A stretch of 46,275 nucleotides of DNA, from positions 1-46,275 of the forward strand of contig JAAXIF010000108.1 in NCBI GenBank assembly GCA_012270485.1. The letters are read 5' to 3'. Of the stretch, positions 32,443-41,694 are shown piece after piece. The stretch is from Sphingobacteriales bacterium (GTDB lineage Bacteria; Bacteroidota; Bacteroidia; Chitinophagales; Chitinophagaceae). The notes beneath the pieces are model-generated. The model worked only from the letters and a program-made list of their open reading frames with translations, made no database searches and was not told the DNA's origin. Positions within the stretch are counted from its first letter, which is position 1. The number at the start of each line of letters is the position of its first letter. The translations under genes and the position numbers were made by a program.

Positions 32443-35400
32443 ATGAAAAAATTGTTACCGCACTTGTGGTGCTGGTGCTTGCTATTCTGTAGCACACTTA
32501 GTATTGCACAAAACCGCACAATTACGGGTAAAGTCGCAGACGCAAAAGGACAGCCCGTTCCCTATGCCAGTATTCTGATCAAAGGCACCAAAACAGGAGC
32601 CAATGCCAATGAAGAAGGCGCATTTACACTTGCTATTCCTTCCGGAAAAGTAATCTTACAAGTCAAAGCCATCGGCTATGAAGACAAAGAAGTGGAAGTG
32701 GGTACCAGCAATAATCTTTCCATTTCCTTGCGCAGTGGTACGGCCATGAGTGAAGTGGTGGTAACCGCTTTTGGTGTGAAGCAACAGAAAAAAGCATTGG
32801 GTTATGCAGCTACAGAGATCAGCAATAAAGATCTCTTGGAAAGCAAGCAACCCAATCTCATCAATGCTATTCAAGGGCGTGTAGCGGGTGTACAGATCAA
32901 TTCTACCGGCGGCGGTCCGGGACAGGGTGCCAGAATTGTGATTCGCGGACCCAAAAGCTCATTAGGTAGTAATCAACCCCTGTTTGTTATTGATGGGGTG
33001 ATCGTTGACAATAGTACGGTTGTCGAAGGGGGTAATGCTGCGTTGAGAGGTATGAGCAACAGGATATCAGATCTTAATCCCGATGACATTGAAAGTCTCT
33101 CCATTTTAAGAGGTGGTGCAGCTACAGCCCTATACGGTTTTAGGGGTAGTAATGGTGTGATCGTCATCACCACTAAGAGTGCCAAGACCGGTAAAATGAG
33201 AGTGAGTTATACATCCACAGTGGGTACTGAAGAAGTCAATAAATTTCCTGATGTACAAACCACCTACACACAAGGTTATAACAACACATACAATAGAAAT
33301 GATTTCTTCCCTTCATTTGGTCCAACCGTAGCTGCCGGTAAAACAGCCGACCCTACGCACCCCGATCAGCTTTTCCATCACTATGCCCGAGCCTATGAAA
33401 GAGGTTATCAATATCGCAACACGGTAAACATCAGTGGTGGAACTGAAAAAGCATTGATCAATTCTTCTTTTGGTTATTTTAAACACAAAGGTGTTTTACC
33501 GAATACCGACTACTCCAATTTCAACGCTCGCTTGAATGCTACTTTGAAGTTGAGTGATCAATTAAAATTGAACCCATCCGTAAACTATATCAGCAGCGGT
33601 GGATTGCGCTACAATGCTGATCGTTTTAATGAAAGTCTCACTTACTGGAGTCCAAGATGGGATGTACGTGATTATAAAAATGAAGACGGCACACATAAAA
33701 CTTATGGAAACAACAATCCCATTTTTGGAGCCTACTATAATTTGTTCAAGGATAAAGTAGATCGTGTGATTTCCAATGTAGCCATCAACTATGCGCCTAT
33801 CAGTTGGTTAGACATCAGCTATCGTGTTGGTTATGATTTTACCTCAGACAGCAGAAGAGCAACCGCACCTGCGCAAGTGCCTCGTGCCGGCGTCATCAAC
33901 TTTGCTGATAATGCATTGGGATTTGTTGGAGAGTATCGCATCCTCAATAAAATCCTCAACAGCAATTTATTGGTAACCGGTAAATTCAATTTGAGTGATC
34001 AATTCGGATTAACAGTGAGAGCCGGACATGATCTCGTTGACCAGAGTTATAATTTCCAGCAAACAGAAGGTCGTGAATTGGATGTGCCCACACTACTCTC
34101 TCTCAACAATGCAAAATTTGTAACACAGAACAGTCGTCAAACCGCACTCAGAACCATGGGTGTTTTTGGGGATGCTACTTTGAGCTATCGCAATTTTGTA
34201 TACCTATCTGTAACCGGACGTAATGATTGGGCGAGCTCTGTTGCCAGTGGTAACCAAAGCTTCTTTTATCCAAGTGCCAGTTTGAGTTATGTATTCAGTC
34301 AGCATTTTGAATTACCTTCTTGGATCTCTTATGGTAAGTTACGTAGCTCATTTGCCAAGATCGGTATTGCACCCGTGACGCCTTATCTTACCAATACTTA
34401 TTACAACAACGCATTTGGACAACCTGTGAACAATGTGATTGGTTGGACCAGAGATGATGTAAGAGGCGCTACTGAACTGAGACCCGAGTTTACCGATAAC
34501 CGTGAGATTGGTTTAGAAATGCAATTCCTCAATAACCGTGTTGGTTTTGATGTTAGCTATTATAAGATCAACAGTAAAGACGTAGTAAACCCGGTATTGG
34601 TTCCGAATACAACCGGATTTAATTCTTTCATTTTGAATTCGGGTGAAATTGAAAACAAGGGTATTGAACTGGTCGTGAATGGTACACCTGTTAAGACGAA
34701 TAATTTTACTTGGGATGCGAGTGTGAACTTCACCAGTAACCGCAATAAAGTCATTAGTTTGGCTCCGGGTTTAACTGATATTGTGATTGGAAGTCAGTTT
34801 GGTTATCTCAACAGCGGTGCTACACAGCGGTGGGTAGTGGGCCAACCTGTTGGTGGTTTATATGGTATCGGTTATCAGCGTTTTTATGGAACCGCCCCAG
34901 ACGACAGAATTACATTGCGCAGAGATCTTCCCATGTTGATTGCTACCACCGGTACCGGTGCCGGTTTTCCTATTCGTGATGTAACCAATCAACGTTTATT
35001 GGGTAACTCACAACCGCGTGCTATTTGGGGTATCAATAATAGTTTCACGTATAAAAACCTCACACTCTCTGTATTATTTGATATCAGAAGTGGTTTTCAG
35101 CGATTCAATCAGTTGGGAAATTTCATGAGTGCTTTTGGTATTGCTAAATACACAGAAGATCGTAATAGCACACGTGTTTTCCCGGGTGTAGTTGCCGGCG
35201 GTGCTGCCAATACACAAACGGTTTGGTTAGGACAACAAGTAGGACCTGATGGAAGAAACTATGGTGATGGTTTCTACAGAAATATTCATAGAGGTGTTAC
35301 TGAAAACTTTGTGGAAGATGCGGGATGGACTCGTTTACGTACGTTGAGTTTATCTTATCGTTTACCTGCTAAACTTTTCAAAAAACAAAACTTCATAAAA

Positions 35401-35568
35401 GATGCTTCTGTTACCTTAACGGGAAACAATCTTTTATTGTGGACCAAGTATTCAGGTTTTGATCCTGAAAACAGTTCAACAAGTGCAGACAGCAATGCGG
35501 ATGGTTTTGCCGGATTTACTTATCCGGGTGTACGCAGTTATTTCCTGACACTGAATGTTAATTTCTAA
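32443..35568 (+). CDS. SusC/RagA-family TonB-linked outer membrane protein
   Basis: 1041 residues from ATG 32443 (MKKLLPHLWCW ... IAQ signal peptide); the frame opens 28 codons upstream. A carboxypeptidase-like domain (about 25-100: ITGKVADAKGQPVPYASILIKG) is followed by the plug with the SusC hallmarks (EVVVTAFGVKQQKKALGYA, IRGPKSSLGSNQPLFVIDGV, DDIESLSILRGGAATALYGFRG) and the barrel to the end. It pairs with the SusD 18 bp downstream to import a bulky ligand across the outer membrane. The substrate is unknown, as no hydrolase is adjacent on this strand. Confidence 0.96.
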   Translation: MKKLLPHLWCWCLLFCSTLSIAQNRTITGKVADAKGQPVPYASILIKGTKTGANANEEGAFTLAIPSGKVILQVKAIGYEDKEVEVGTSNNLSISLRSGTAMSEVVVTAFGVKQQKKALGYAATEISNKDLLESKQPNLINAIQGRVAGVQINSTGGGPGQGARIVIRGPKSSLGSNQPLFVIDGVIVDNSTVVEGGNAALRGMSNRISDLNPDDIESLSILRGGAATALYGFRGSNGVIVITTKSAKTGKMRVSYTSTVGTEEVNKFPDVQTTYTQGYNNTYNRNDFFPSFGPTVAAGKTADPTHPDQLFHHYARAYERGYQYRNTVNISGGTEKALINSSFGYFKHKGVLPNTDYSNFNARLNATLKLSDQLKLNPSVNYISSGGLRYNADRFNESLTYWSPRWDVRDYKNEDGTHKTYGNNNPIFGAYYNLFKDKVDRVISNVAINYAPISWLDISYRVGYDFTSDSRRATAPAQVPRAGVINFADNALGFVGEYRILNKILNSNLLVTGKFNLSDQFGLTVRAGHDLVDQSYNFQQTEGRELDVPTLLSLNNAKFVTQNSRQTALRTMGVFGDATLSYRNFVYLSVTGRNDWASSVASGNQSFFYPSASLSYVFSQHFELPSWISYGKLRSSFAKIGIAPVTPYLTNTYYNNAFGQPVNNVIGWTRDDVRGATELRPEFTDNREIGLEMQFLNNRVGFDVSYYKINSKDVVNPVLVPNTTGFNSFILNSGEIENKGIELVVNGTPVKTNNFTWDASVNFTSNRNKVISLAPGLTDIVIGSQFGYLNSGATQRWVVGQPVGGLYGIGYQRFYGTAPDDRITLRRDLPMLIATTGTGAGFPIRDVTNQRLLGNSQPRAIWGINNSFTYKNLTLSVLFDIRSGFQRFNQLGNFMSAFGIAKYTEDRNSTRVFPGVVAGGAANTQTVWLGQQVGPDGRNYGDGFYRNIHRGVTENFVEDAGWTRLRTLSLSYRLPAKLFKKQNFIKDASVTLTGNNLLLWTKYSGFDPENSSTSADSNADGFAGFTYPGVRSYFLTLNVNF

Positions 35569-35586
35569 CACCCAAACTTGAAGATC

Positions 35587-37044
35587 ATGAAAAAATATAG
35601 TATCAATCCCCATCAACTTCTCTGCTGTTTGTTACTGGCAGTAACAATCATCGGCAGTAGTTGTAAGAAATATCTAGACATCAATAACGACCCCAACAGA
35701 CCTACGGAAGCACCTATCAATGGTTTGTTGGCAGCTACTACACAGAATACCGGACTGAATGTATTTCGTGTTGCCAATGCAGGTCCTAATTATTATGTAC
35801 AATACTTCGCTTCACCGAATGCATCGAGTCCAACAGATATTTATGATCGTGTTGACTATAGTACGCTTTGGAGAAACTTGTATGATAACATGACAGACCT
35901 CTATGACTTACAGGAACTGTCTATTAAATTGAACAGCTCTGCACATTTGGGTATGGCAAAAGTGATGATGGCGATCAACTTGAGTTTAACAACCAATTTA
36001 TGGGGTGATGTTCCTTTCTCGGAAGCTTTTAAAGGAGACAACTTAACGCCTAAGTTTGATGACGCACAACAATTGCATACACAGTGTATTACTTTATTGG
36101 ATGAGGGTATTGCCGAACTACGCAAAACACCTACTGTTAGCGTAACACCTGCTGCAGATTTTATGCATGGTAATGCAGCAGCTAGTTCTGCCGCTTGGAA
36201 TACCACCAACAGAATTTGGTGGATCAGAACTGCCTATGCCATTAAAGCAAGACTGTTACAACAGTTGTCTAAGACAACAGGATACAGCGCTACAGCAGTT
36301 TTATCTGCAGTAGACAGTGCCTACACCAATAACAATATGGAATCAAGGGTCACTGTTTTTACCTTGCGTAATCCATGGGCACAGGTTGCCAGAAACCAAG
36401 CCGGATTGGTATTGGATGGTTGGTTGAGTACACAGTTCATCAACAATTCCATGAATGCCAATACAGCATCGCAGGATCCGCGTTTACCCAGACTTACCAA
36501 TCTTACTCGCTTCAATGATTACAGAGGAACGCGTAATGGTGTGGGGCGTGTAGGTACAGGAACCACCAATGATGAATGTTATCTTGTATTAGCCGGTTTT
36601 TATAGTGGTGATGCTTCTCCGCTTTTTGTAAGCACCTATGAAGAAGTAAAATTCATCGAGGCAGAAGCTGCGCTAAGAGCTGCGAATCCAACAAGGGCTT
36701 ATACTGCTTATCTTGAAGGTATCAGAGCGAATATGAATAAGATAGGAGTAAGCGCAACAGATAGAGATGCTTATCTCTTAAGAGCAACGGTAGGCGTAGG
36801 AAGTGGTGCATTAACACAAGCCAGGATTCTGGAAGAAAAATACAAAGCCTTGTTCCTTTCTCCGGTTACGTTTGATGATGCCAGAAGATTTAATTATGCA
36901 TATACCGGCTTTCAATTACCGGTAGGAGCTATTCTTACATCTCCCATCAGAAGACTGGATTACCCTTCCAGTGAAAAAACAAGAAACAGCAAAACACCTA
37001 ATGTGGGTGCTTTGACTACGAGGTTGTGGTGGGATGCGAATTAG
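35587..37044 (+). CDS. SusD/RagB-family surface lipoprotein
   Basis: 485 residues from ATG 35587; a TTG at 35578 is also in frame. The signal peptide ends in lipobox IGSSC, followed by KKYLDINNDPNRPTEAP, the usual SusD N-terminus. It appears to be the SusD-like_2 branch. Predicted TPR-type helical lipoprotein that caps the SusC barrel and binds ligand at the cell surface. It lies 18 bp after susC in the same operon. Its TAG (37042-37044) flows into a heptad array. Confidence 0.94.
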   Translation: MKKYSINPHQLLCCLLLAVTIIGSSCKKYLDINNDPNRPTEAPINGLLAATTQNTGLNVFRVANAGPNYYVQYFASPNASSPTDIYDRVDYSTLWRNLYDNMTDLYDLQELSIKLNSSAHLGMAKVMMAINLSLTTNLWGDVPFSEAFKGDNLTPKFDDAQQLHTQCITLLDEGIAELRKTPTVSVTPAADFMHGNAAASSAAWNTTNRIWWIRTAYAIKARLLQQLSKTTGYSATAVLSAVDSAYTNNNMESRVTVFTLRNPWAQVARNQAGLVLDGWLSTQFINNSMNANTASQDPRLPRLTNLTRFNDYRGTRNGVGRVGTGTTNDECYLVLAGFYSGDASPLFVSTYEEVKFIEAEAALRAANPTRAYTAYLEGIRANMNKIGVSATDRDAYLLRATVGVGSGALTQARILEEKYKALFLSPVTFDDARRFNYAYTGFQLPVGAILTSPIRRLDYPSSEKTRNSKTPNVGALTTRLWWDAN

Positions 37045-37100
37045 TGGATGGACCATGGTCCATAGATTATGGCTGATGACTTATAGCTAATAGTCCGTAG
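37044..37100 (+). repeat. heptad array (CCAT-type word) starting in susD stop codon
   Basis: Eight units GTGGATG GACCATG GTCCATA GATTATG GCTGATG ACTTATA GCTAATA GTCCGTA. The 7-bp period is the same as in the left-end arrays, but the consensus is G-[AT]-C-C-AT. It starts with the last G of the TAG at 37042-37044. Confidence 0.85.
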
Positions 37101-37101
37101 T

Positions 37102-37147
37102 AAAAGAAAGAGGCAGTATCAGACTTTTGATACTGCCTCTTTCTTTT
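37102..37147. terminator. perfect 20-bp bidirectional terminator between two susD genes
   Basis: Left arm 37102-37121 (AAAAGAAAGAGGCAGTATCA), loop GACTTT, right arm 37128-37147, with a perfect 20-bp match. It has A-rich and T-rich ends, so it can end transcription from either side of the convergent SusCD operons. It is enclosed by heptad arrays on both sides. Confidence 0.95.
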
Positions 37148-37150
37148 TAA

Positions 37151-37185
37151 CCATTTGCCATGGTCCATGGACTATGGACTAATCC
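37151..37185 (-). repeat. heptad array (CCAT-type word) ending in the opposing susD stop codon
   Basis: Units CCATTTG CCATGGT CCATGGA CTATGGA CTAATCC. The last base is the first base of the - strand TAG (plus-strand CTA at 37185-37187). It is partly complementary to 37044-37100. Confidence 0.85.
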
Positions 37186-38555
37186 TATCCTCCCGCATAC
37201 AGATCCCAGTTGATCTCTGATTGTGGGCGAGGGAATTGTTTGAAGATGGTTCCCTGATCAAATGATGTAGGGATGGTATTCAGTCTGTCATATCTGCGTG
37301 CATCGATCCAGCGGTGACCCCATGGTTCAGCCCACAGAGAATAACGACGCTGGTATAATATTTCATTGATCAATGCCGCCTGTGTAGTAGCACCACCATA
37401 ATTACCAATGTTCGCTGCATTTCGAATGATATTGATCGCATTTACTGCATCAGTCGTTTGATTCAGTTGAGCATGCGCTTCCGCTTTGATCAAGATCAAT
37501 TCCTCATTCTTAATAAATGGTATGGGTGAGGTATTGCTTGCCCATCTTTTATCCTGATGAGTACCTACCAATGGCATTGCATCTGTTGTAATAGTTACAG
37601 GAGTAGCCCGCTGGTGGAATTTGGCGGCCACGCGTGCATCACCCGGTGTAGCATCTGCCAAAACAGAAGGATGCACAACGATGATGGTGTTGATATTTGC
37701 ATCCAATACATAGAACAATGGATTGAATGCATCGGGTGGTGCACCAAATGTATGTGCAGGACCCGCACCTAACGCACCTGTAAGATTCATGAAAGAGAGA
37801 TTCAATGCAGTTAACGCGCCTTGCCAGTCTTTACGATATACTGCACAACGTGCTGCGATTGCTCTGTTCACTCTTTTCAATCCATCAATGGTATTAAAAC
37901 CGGTAAATCCTGCTGTCAGTGTAAAAGGAAAAGTAGTACCGCCATTATTCAGATCATCATATCCCGCATTCAGTAATGAATCCACAAAACCCATCGCGGC
38001 AGTATAAGACCTGAAACCACCGGGCTTTAATGGGTCTTTTACATCTGTACGGATACCATTTTCATATTGCCAGTTAGCAGGAATCATGAACTGATAGGCC
38101 ATGATGGTTTTAGCAAAACCGGCCACGGCTCTTTTTTCTTGCGCAGACAATTCACCTGAATTATTTGCAGCATCAATCAGTACATATCCTTGTTTGATAC
38201 ACTGATACGGTGTTGCATAAGATCCACCACCGGTGGCACCAAATCCGAAGTAGGCAGCGTCAGGTACACGACCTGCCTGACCTAACCAATCGGTTTGAAA
38301 ACGAGGGTCGGATGCATTGAGATACCAGGTTTCTCTTCCGAAAGTATTCCACGCCTGAGATATATTGGTGACATATCCTCTATGTCTTTGTTCCAAACCG
38401 GTTACCAGAAACTGCACCTGGCGACGAGTAGCGTTGTTCAACACACTCGACTCACTTGGGTTATTTGGGTCAACCAGCTCTTTTACTTCCAGTGGGTTAC
38501 ATGCAAAGTGAAATGCTGCAGCACCCGCTATTAATAGTATTTGAAGCTTTTTCAT
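37185..38555 (-). CDS. SusD/RagB-family surface lipoprotein
   Basis: 456 residues from ATG 38555 (signal MKKLQILLIAGAAAFHFAC with the lipobox cysteine); the frame is open to 38612. Characteristic SusD features: NPLEVKELVDPNNPSESSVLNN at the N-terminus, GFAKTIMAYQFM, helical TPR-like repeats and, near the end, EILYQRRYSLWAEPWGHRWIDARRYDRL, the standard C-terminal SusD motif. It is the lipoprotein partner of the SusC encoded upstream. It is the last gene of the - operon hydrolase-SusC-SusD. Confidence 0.94.
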   Translation of the reverse strand: MKKLQILLIAGAAAFHFACNPLEVKELVDPNNPSESSVLNNATRRQVQFLVTGLEQRHRGYVTNISQAWNTFGRETWYLNASDPRFQTDWLGQAGRVPDAAYFGFGATGGGSYATPYQCIKQGYVLIDAANNSGELSAQEKRAVAGFAKTIMAYQFMIPANWQYENGIRTDVKDPLKPGGFRSYTAAMGFVDSLLNAGYDDLNNGGTTFPFTLTAGFTGFNTIDGLKRVNRAIAARCAVYRKDWQGALTALNLSFMNLTGALGAGPAHTFGAPPDAFNPLFYVLDANINTIIVVHPSVLADATPGDARVAAKFHQRATPVTITTDAMPLVGTHQDKRWASNTSPIPFIKNEELILIKAEAHAQLNQTTDAVNAINIIRNAANIGNYGGATTQAALINEILYQRRYSLWAEPWGHRWIDARRYDRLNTIPTSFDQGTIFKQFPRPQSEINWDLYAGG

Positions 38556-38656
38556 GTGTGTAATTTTATTGTAATTATTGTCACATGGAATTCGCCAAAA
38601 AAATTCAATCATCTCAATATCAAACGCTCTGTTGGCTCATTTCATGTATTTGAGAT

Positions 38657-41638
38657 TTAGAAGTCAATTTGTAAGTGAAAGAATAATCTTCTGGCTGTTG
38701 GATAAGGAGCCACGTCTACGTTATTGGCAACAGCTTGTGCACCAAAGGTGGATGTTTCAGGATCATAACCCTGATACTTGGTAGCCAAGAAAACATTGTT
38801 TCCGGAGAAACCAACCTTAGCACGCTGAATCACTCTTCCGAATGTACGACTTAAGAATTCTTTTGGAACGGTATAGTACAAACCGATCTCACGTACTTTC
38901 AGGAAGGTTGCGTCCTGTACCCAGCGACCTGCATTGTTATAAGGTGCAGGCGGACGCTGACGTCCATTAGGGATACCATCTTTGTTATCATCCTCAAACC
39001 AGCCTTTGGTAGTACCACCACCATCGGTGAGGAATGAAGTCAGGTTGATATTATCACCACCACTACGATATTCCATCAAGAAATTCAGATCAAAATTCTT
39101 CAGGAAAGTAATGTTGTTAGACCATGATGAAGTCCAGTCTGGCTGTGCATTACCCCACACTGTAAATACGCCCGGAGAAACTGCCGGTGTACCTACGATG
39201 GTAGTAGGCGCTACACCTTGCTGGTAGAGGAAAGTACCTAAACCGGCTCCGAAAGCACCTGCTGTATAAGAAGGAATACCCAGTCTGGTTAACACTACAT
39301 CATTCTTCCACCACATCAAACGAGTTGACCACTTGATCTTTTCTTTTTGGATCACCGTACCGGATAAAGCCAACTCAATACCCTTGTTTCTCATTTCAGC
39401 TTCATTACTCAGTGTAGTTGCTACACCTGTTGAAGGAGAAAGGTTCAATGGCTGCAAGTTGTCTTTGGTAGTTTTGATATAGTAAGTTCCTTCAAACAAA
39501 ATTTTGTTATTGAAGAAGCCCGCATCCAAACCAAATTCAATTTCTTCTGCTCTTTCAGGTCTAACGTTGAGGTTACCCACGTTCACCGCTACTGTTGAAC
39601 CCAATAACCCTCCAATGTTCACACCACCCAGTGAAGTAAAGGTTGCACCAAAAGGTACAGGACCCGCTGTTTGACCATAAGCCACACGTGGTTTCAACTG
39701 TGTAATGGTGCGTGATTTCCAGAAATCAAAATTAGTCAGGTTCACCGCCAATGACGCTTTCGGGAATGCATAGTATTTATTTGGATCTCCATTGGTATTG
39801 GATTTATCCCAACGGATACCCACTGTACCAATGATCTTGTCTTCAAAATTTGCTTCTTGTTGTAAGAAGATACCGACATCTCTTTGAGAATTCTCAAACT
39901 GTGCTTCTACTTCTTGTACGGTAGCTTGTTTGATATTAGATTGTCCGGGCGCCAAACCACGACCACGGTTAAAGAGTCCATCGTTTTTAAAATCCAAACG
40001 AACCATACCGGCTTGGGTAGACATGCTTACTTTCTTCACTTCCCAGTTATATACCATCGCAGCTTGGAAATTGGTATTCATGGTTTGTTGTCTACCTACC
40101 AACACATCACCCGGATTTGCCTGTCCACGTTGGAACTGTAAATCATCCGGTAGATACACTTTGGTAGAATTCTGGAAGAAGTCCAAGCCACCATTCAGTT
40201 TGAATTTCAATTGTGATTTTTCAGTACGCAACAGATTTACATCCAATCCGAATGATTGAATAAAACGGTTTACCAATGAGTTATTGATCCCTTTATCTGT
40301 TACCGCCACCGGATTCTCTGCGAAATACGGGTTGGTAGGATAAATACCATTTACTGGTCGCAGATCAAAATAATTCGGTACATAAGCAATATTGTAACCA
40401 ATACTCGCACCTGAGTTATTTTGGTTACCGGTAAAACCACGATTGGTATTACTACGGCTATAATTAGAGTTAACACTCAGTGTGATGTCTTTGGTCAGTT
40501 TATGGTCAATATTTGCACGCACAGACTGACGCTCAAAACCTGTTCTTCTCACCGTACCACCTTCATCTGTCATAGAACCGGAAATAAAGAACTTGGTCTT
40601 TTCATCACCACCGCGAAGGCTCAAACGGCTATTCAGCAGGGTAGCTGTATTTCCGTAGAAATAATCTTCATAGTCAATAAAAGTACCGTTAGCTACTGCA
40701 TTCTGATAACGTGTTAATTCAATCGGTCTTCTGGCAACGGGGAAGAAAGTGTTGATCTTTGCTTCGCTCCAGTTGTCAACACCCATTAACTTCAATGGTG
40801 TTGCAAAACCGATGTCTTGTGCAAAGCTGATGGTTGTTTTTCCTGCAACACCTTTTCTGGTATTGATGACCAATACACCGGCATTCGCACGGGTACCGTA
40901 CATGGCGGCAGCTGATGGACCTTTCAATACTTCAATGCTTTCGATATCAGCCGGGTTGATATCAGCCAAACGGTTGGCACCATCATCCTGATTCGCAGCA
41001 CCTGCACCTGTTACCGATGCACGACCTGTACGCTGAAAGTCATTGCTGATGTACACACCATCCAATACAATCAGTGGTGCAGAAGCCTGAGTAAGACTAG
41101 ATAAACCACGTAATTGAATGTTGATACCACCACCGGGAGCACCGGAGTTCATACGAATGGTTGCGCCGGGAACTTTACCATACAGCGCACCATCTGTGGT
41201 TTGAATCTGCGTAGTACCCGTGAGGTCACGCGCAGAAACCGTAGTTACTGCATTGGCAAGGTTGGAACGTTTGATCGAAGAAGCCAGACCTGTAATAACC
41301 ACTTCTTTCAGTGGATTGATCTCTTCTTCCATCATGATACTCACAGTAGGTCTGTCTGCCGATACACTTACTTCTGCTGTTTTATAACCAACATAGTTTA
41401 GTACCAGCACCGCGGTTCTGCCGGTGGGTTTAATAGAAAAATTACCGCTCGCGTCGGTAGTGGCCACCTGTTTGGTGCCCTTGATGGTAACAGATACTCC
41501 TGCAAGTGGATTCCCTGTTACGTTTTCTTTAACTGTACCCGAGGCTGTGAACCCCTGGGCACCTGCATCTATCATCTTCATAAAGAAGAACAATAGAAGC
41601 AGCGTTTTCAGTAGATAACGTTTCTGCATACTCAGCAT
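38657..41638 (-). CDS. SusC/RagA-family TonB-linked outer membrane protein
   Basis: 993 residues from ATG 41638 (ATG 41629 is equally plausible). Signal peptide RYLLKTLLLLFFFMKMIDAGAQ, carboxypeptidase-like domain (ASGTVKENVTGNPLAGVSVTIKG), plug with NPLKEVVITGLASSIKRSNL, IQLRGLSSLTQASAPLIVLDGV and DIESIEVLKGPSAAAMYGTR, then the barrel to a C-terminal aromatic (LQIDF). Outer-membrane active importer paired with the SusD gene 101 bp downstream. The CocE-like hydrolase is encoded 56 bp upstream on the same strand, suggesting the imported ligand is a peptide or ester derivative. Confidence 0.95.
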   Translation of the reverse strand: MLSMQKRYLLKTLLLLFFFMKMIDAGAQGFTASGTVKENVTGNPLAGVSVTIKGTKQVATTDASGNFSIKPTGRTAVLVLNYVGYKTAEVSVSADRPTVSIMMEEEINPLKEVVITGLASSIKRSNLANAVTTVSARDLTGTTQIQTTDGALYGKVPGATIRMNSGAPGGGINIQLRGLSSLTQASAPLIVLDGVYISNDFQRTGRASVTGAGAANQDDGANRLADINPADIESIEVLKGPSAAAMYGTRANAGVLVINTRKGVAGKTTISFAQDIGFATPLKLMGVDNWSEAKINTFFPVARRPIELTRYQNAVANGTFIDYEDYFYGNTATLLNSRLSLRGGDEKTKFFISGSMTDEGGTVRRTGFERQSVRANIDHKLTKDITLSVNSNYSRSNTNRGFTGNQNNSGASIGYNIAYVPNYFDLRPVNGIYPTNPYFAENPVAVTDKGINNSLVNRFIQSFGLDVNLLRTEKSQLKFKLNGGLDFFQNSTKVYLPDDLQFQRGQANPGDVLVGRQQTMNTNFQAAMVYNWEVKKVSMSTQAGMVRLDFKNDGLFNRGRGLAPGQSNIKQATVQEVEAQFENSQRDVGIFLQQEANFEDKIIGTVGIRWDKSNTNGDPNKYYAFPKASLAVNLTNFDFWKSRTITQLKPRVAYGQTAGPVPFGATFTSLGGVNIGGLLGSTVAVNVGNLNVRPERAEEIEFGLDAGFFNNKILFEGTYYIKTTKDNLQPLNLSPSTGVATTLSNEAEMRNKGIELALSGTVIQKEKIKWSTRLMWWKNDVVLTRLGIPSYTAGAFGAGLGTFLYQQGVAPTTIVGTPAVSPGVFTVWGNAQPDWTSSWSNNITFLKNFDLNFLMEYRSGGDNINLTSFLTDGGGTTKGWFEDDNKDGIPNGRQRPPAPYNNAGRWVQDATFLKVREIGLYYTVPKEFLSRTFGRVIQRAKVGFSGNNVFLATKYQGYDPETSTFGAQAVANNVDVAPYPTARRLFFHLQIDF

Positions 41639-41694
41639 TTTGTTTGTGAATAATTGGGTTTTCGAAATGGTTATATAAAACTTGGATGTAAAGA

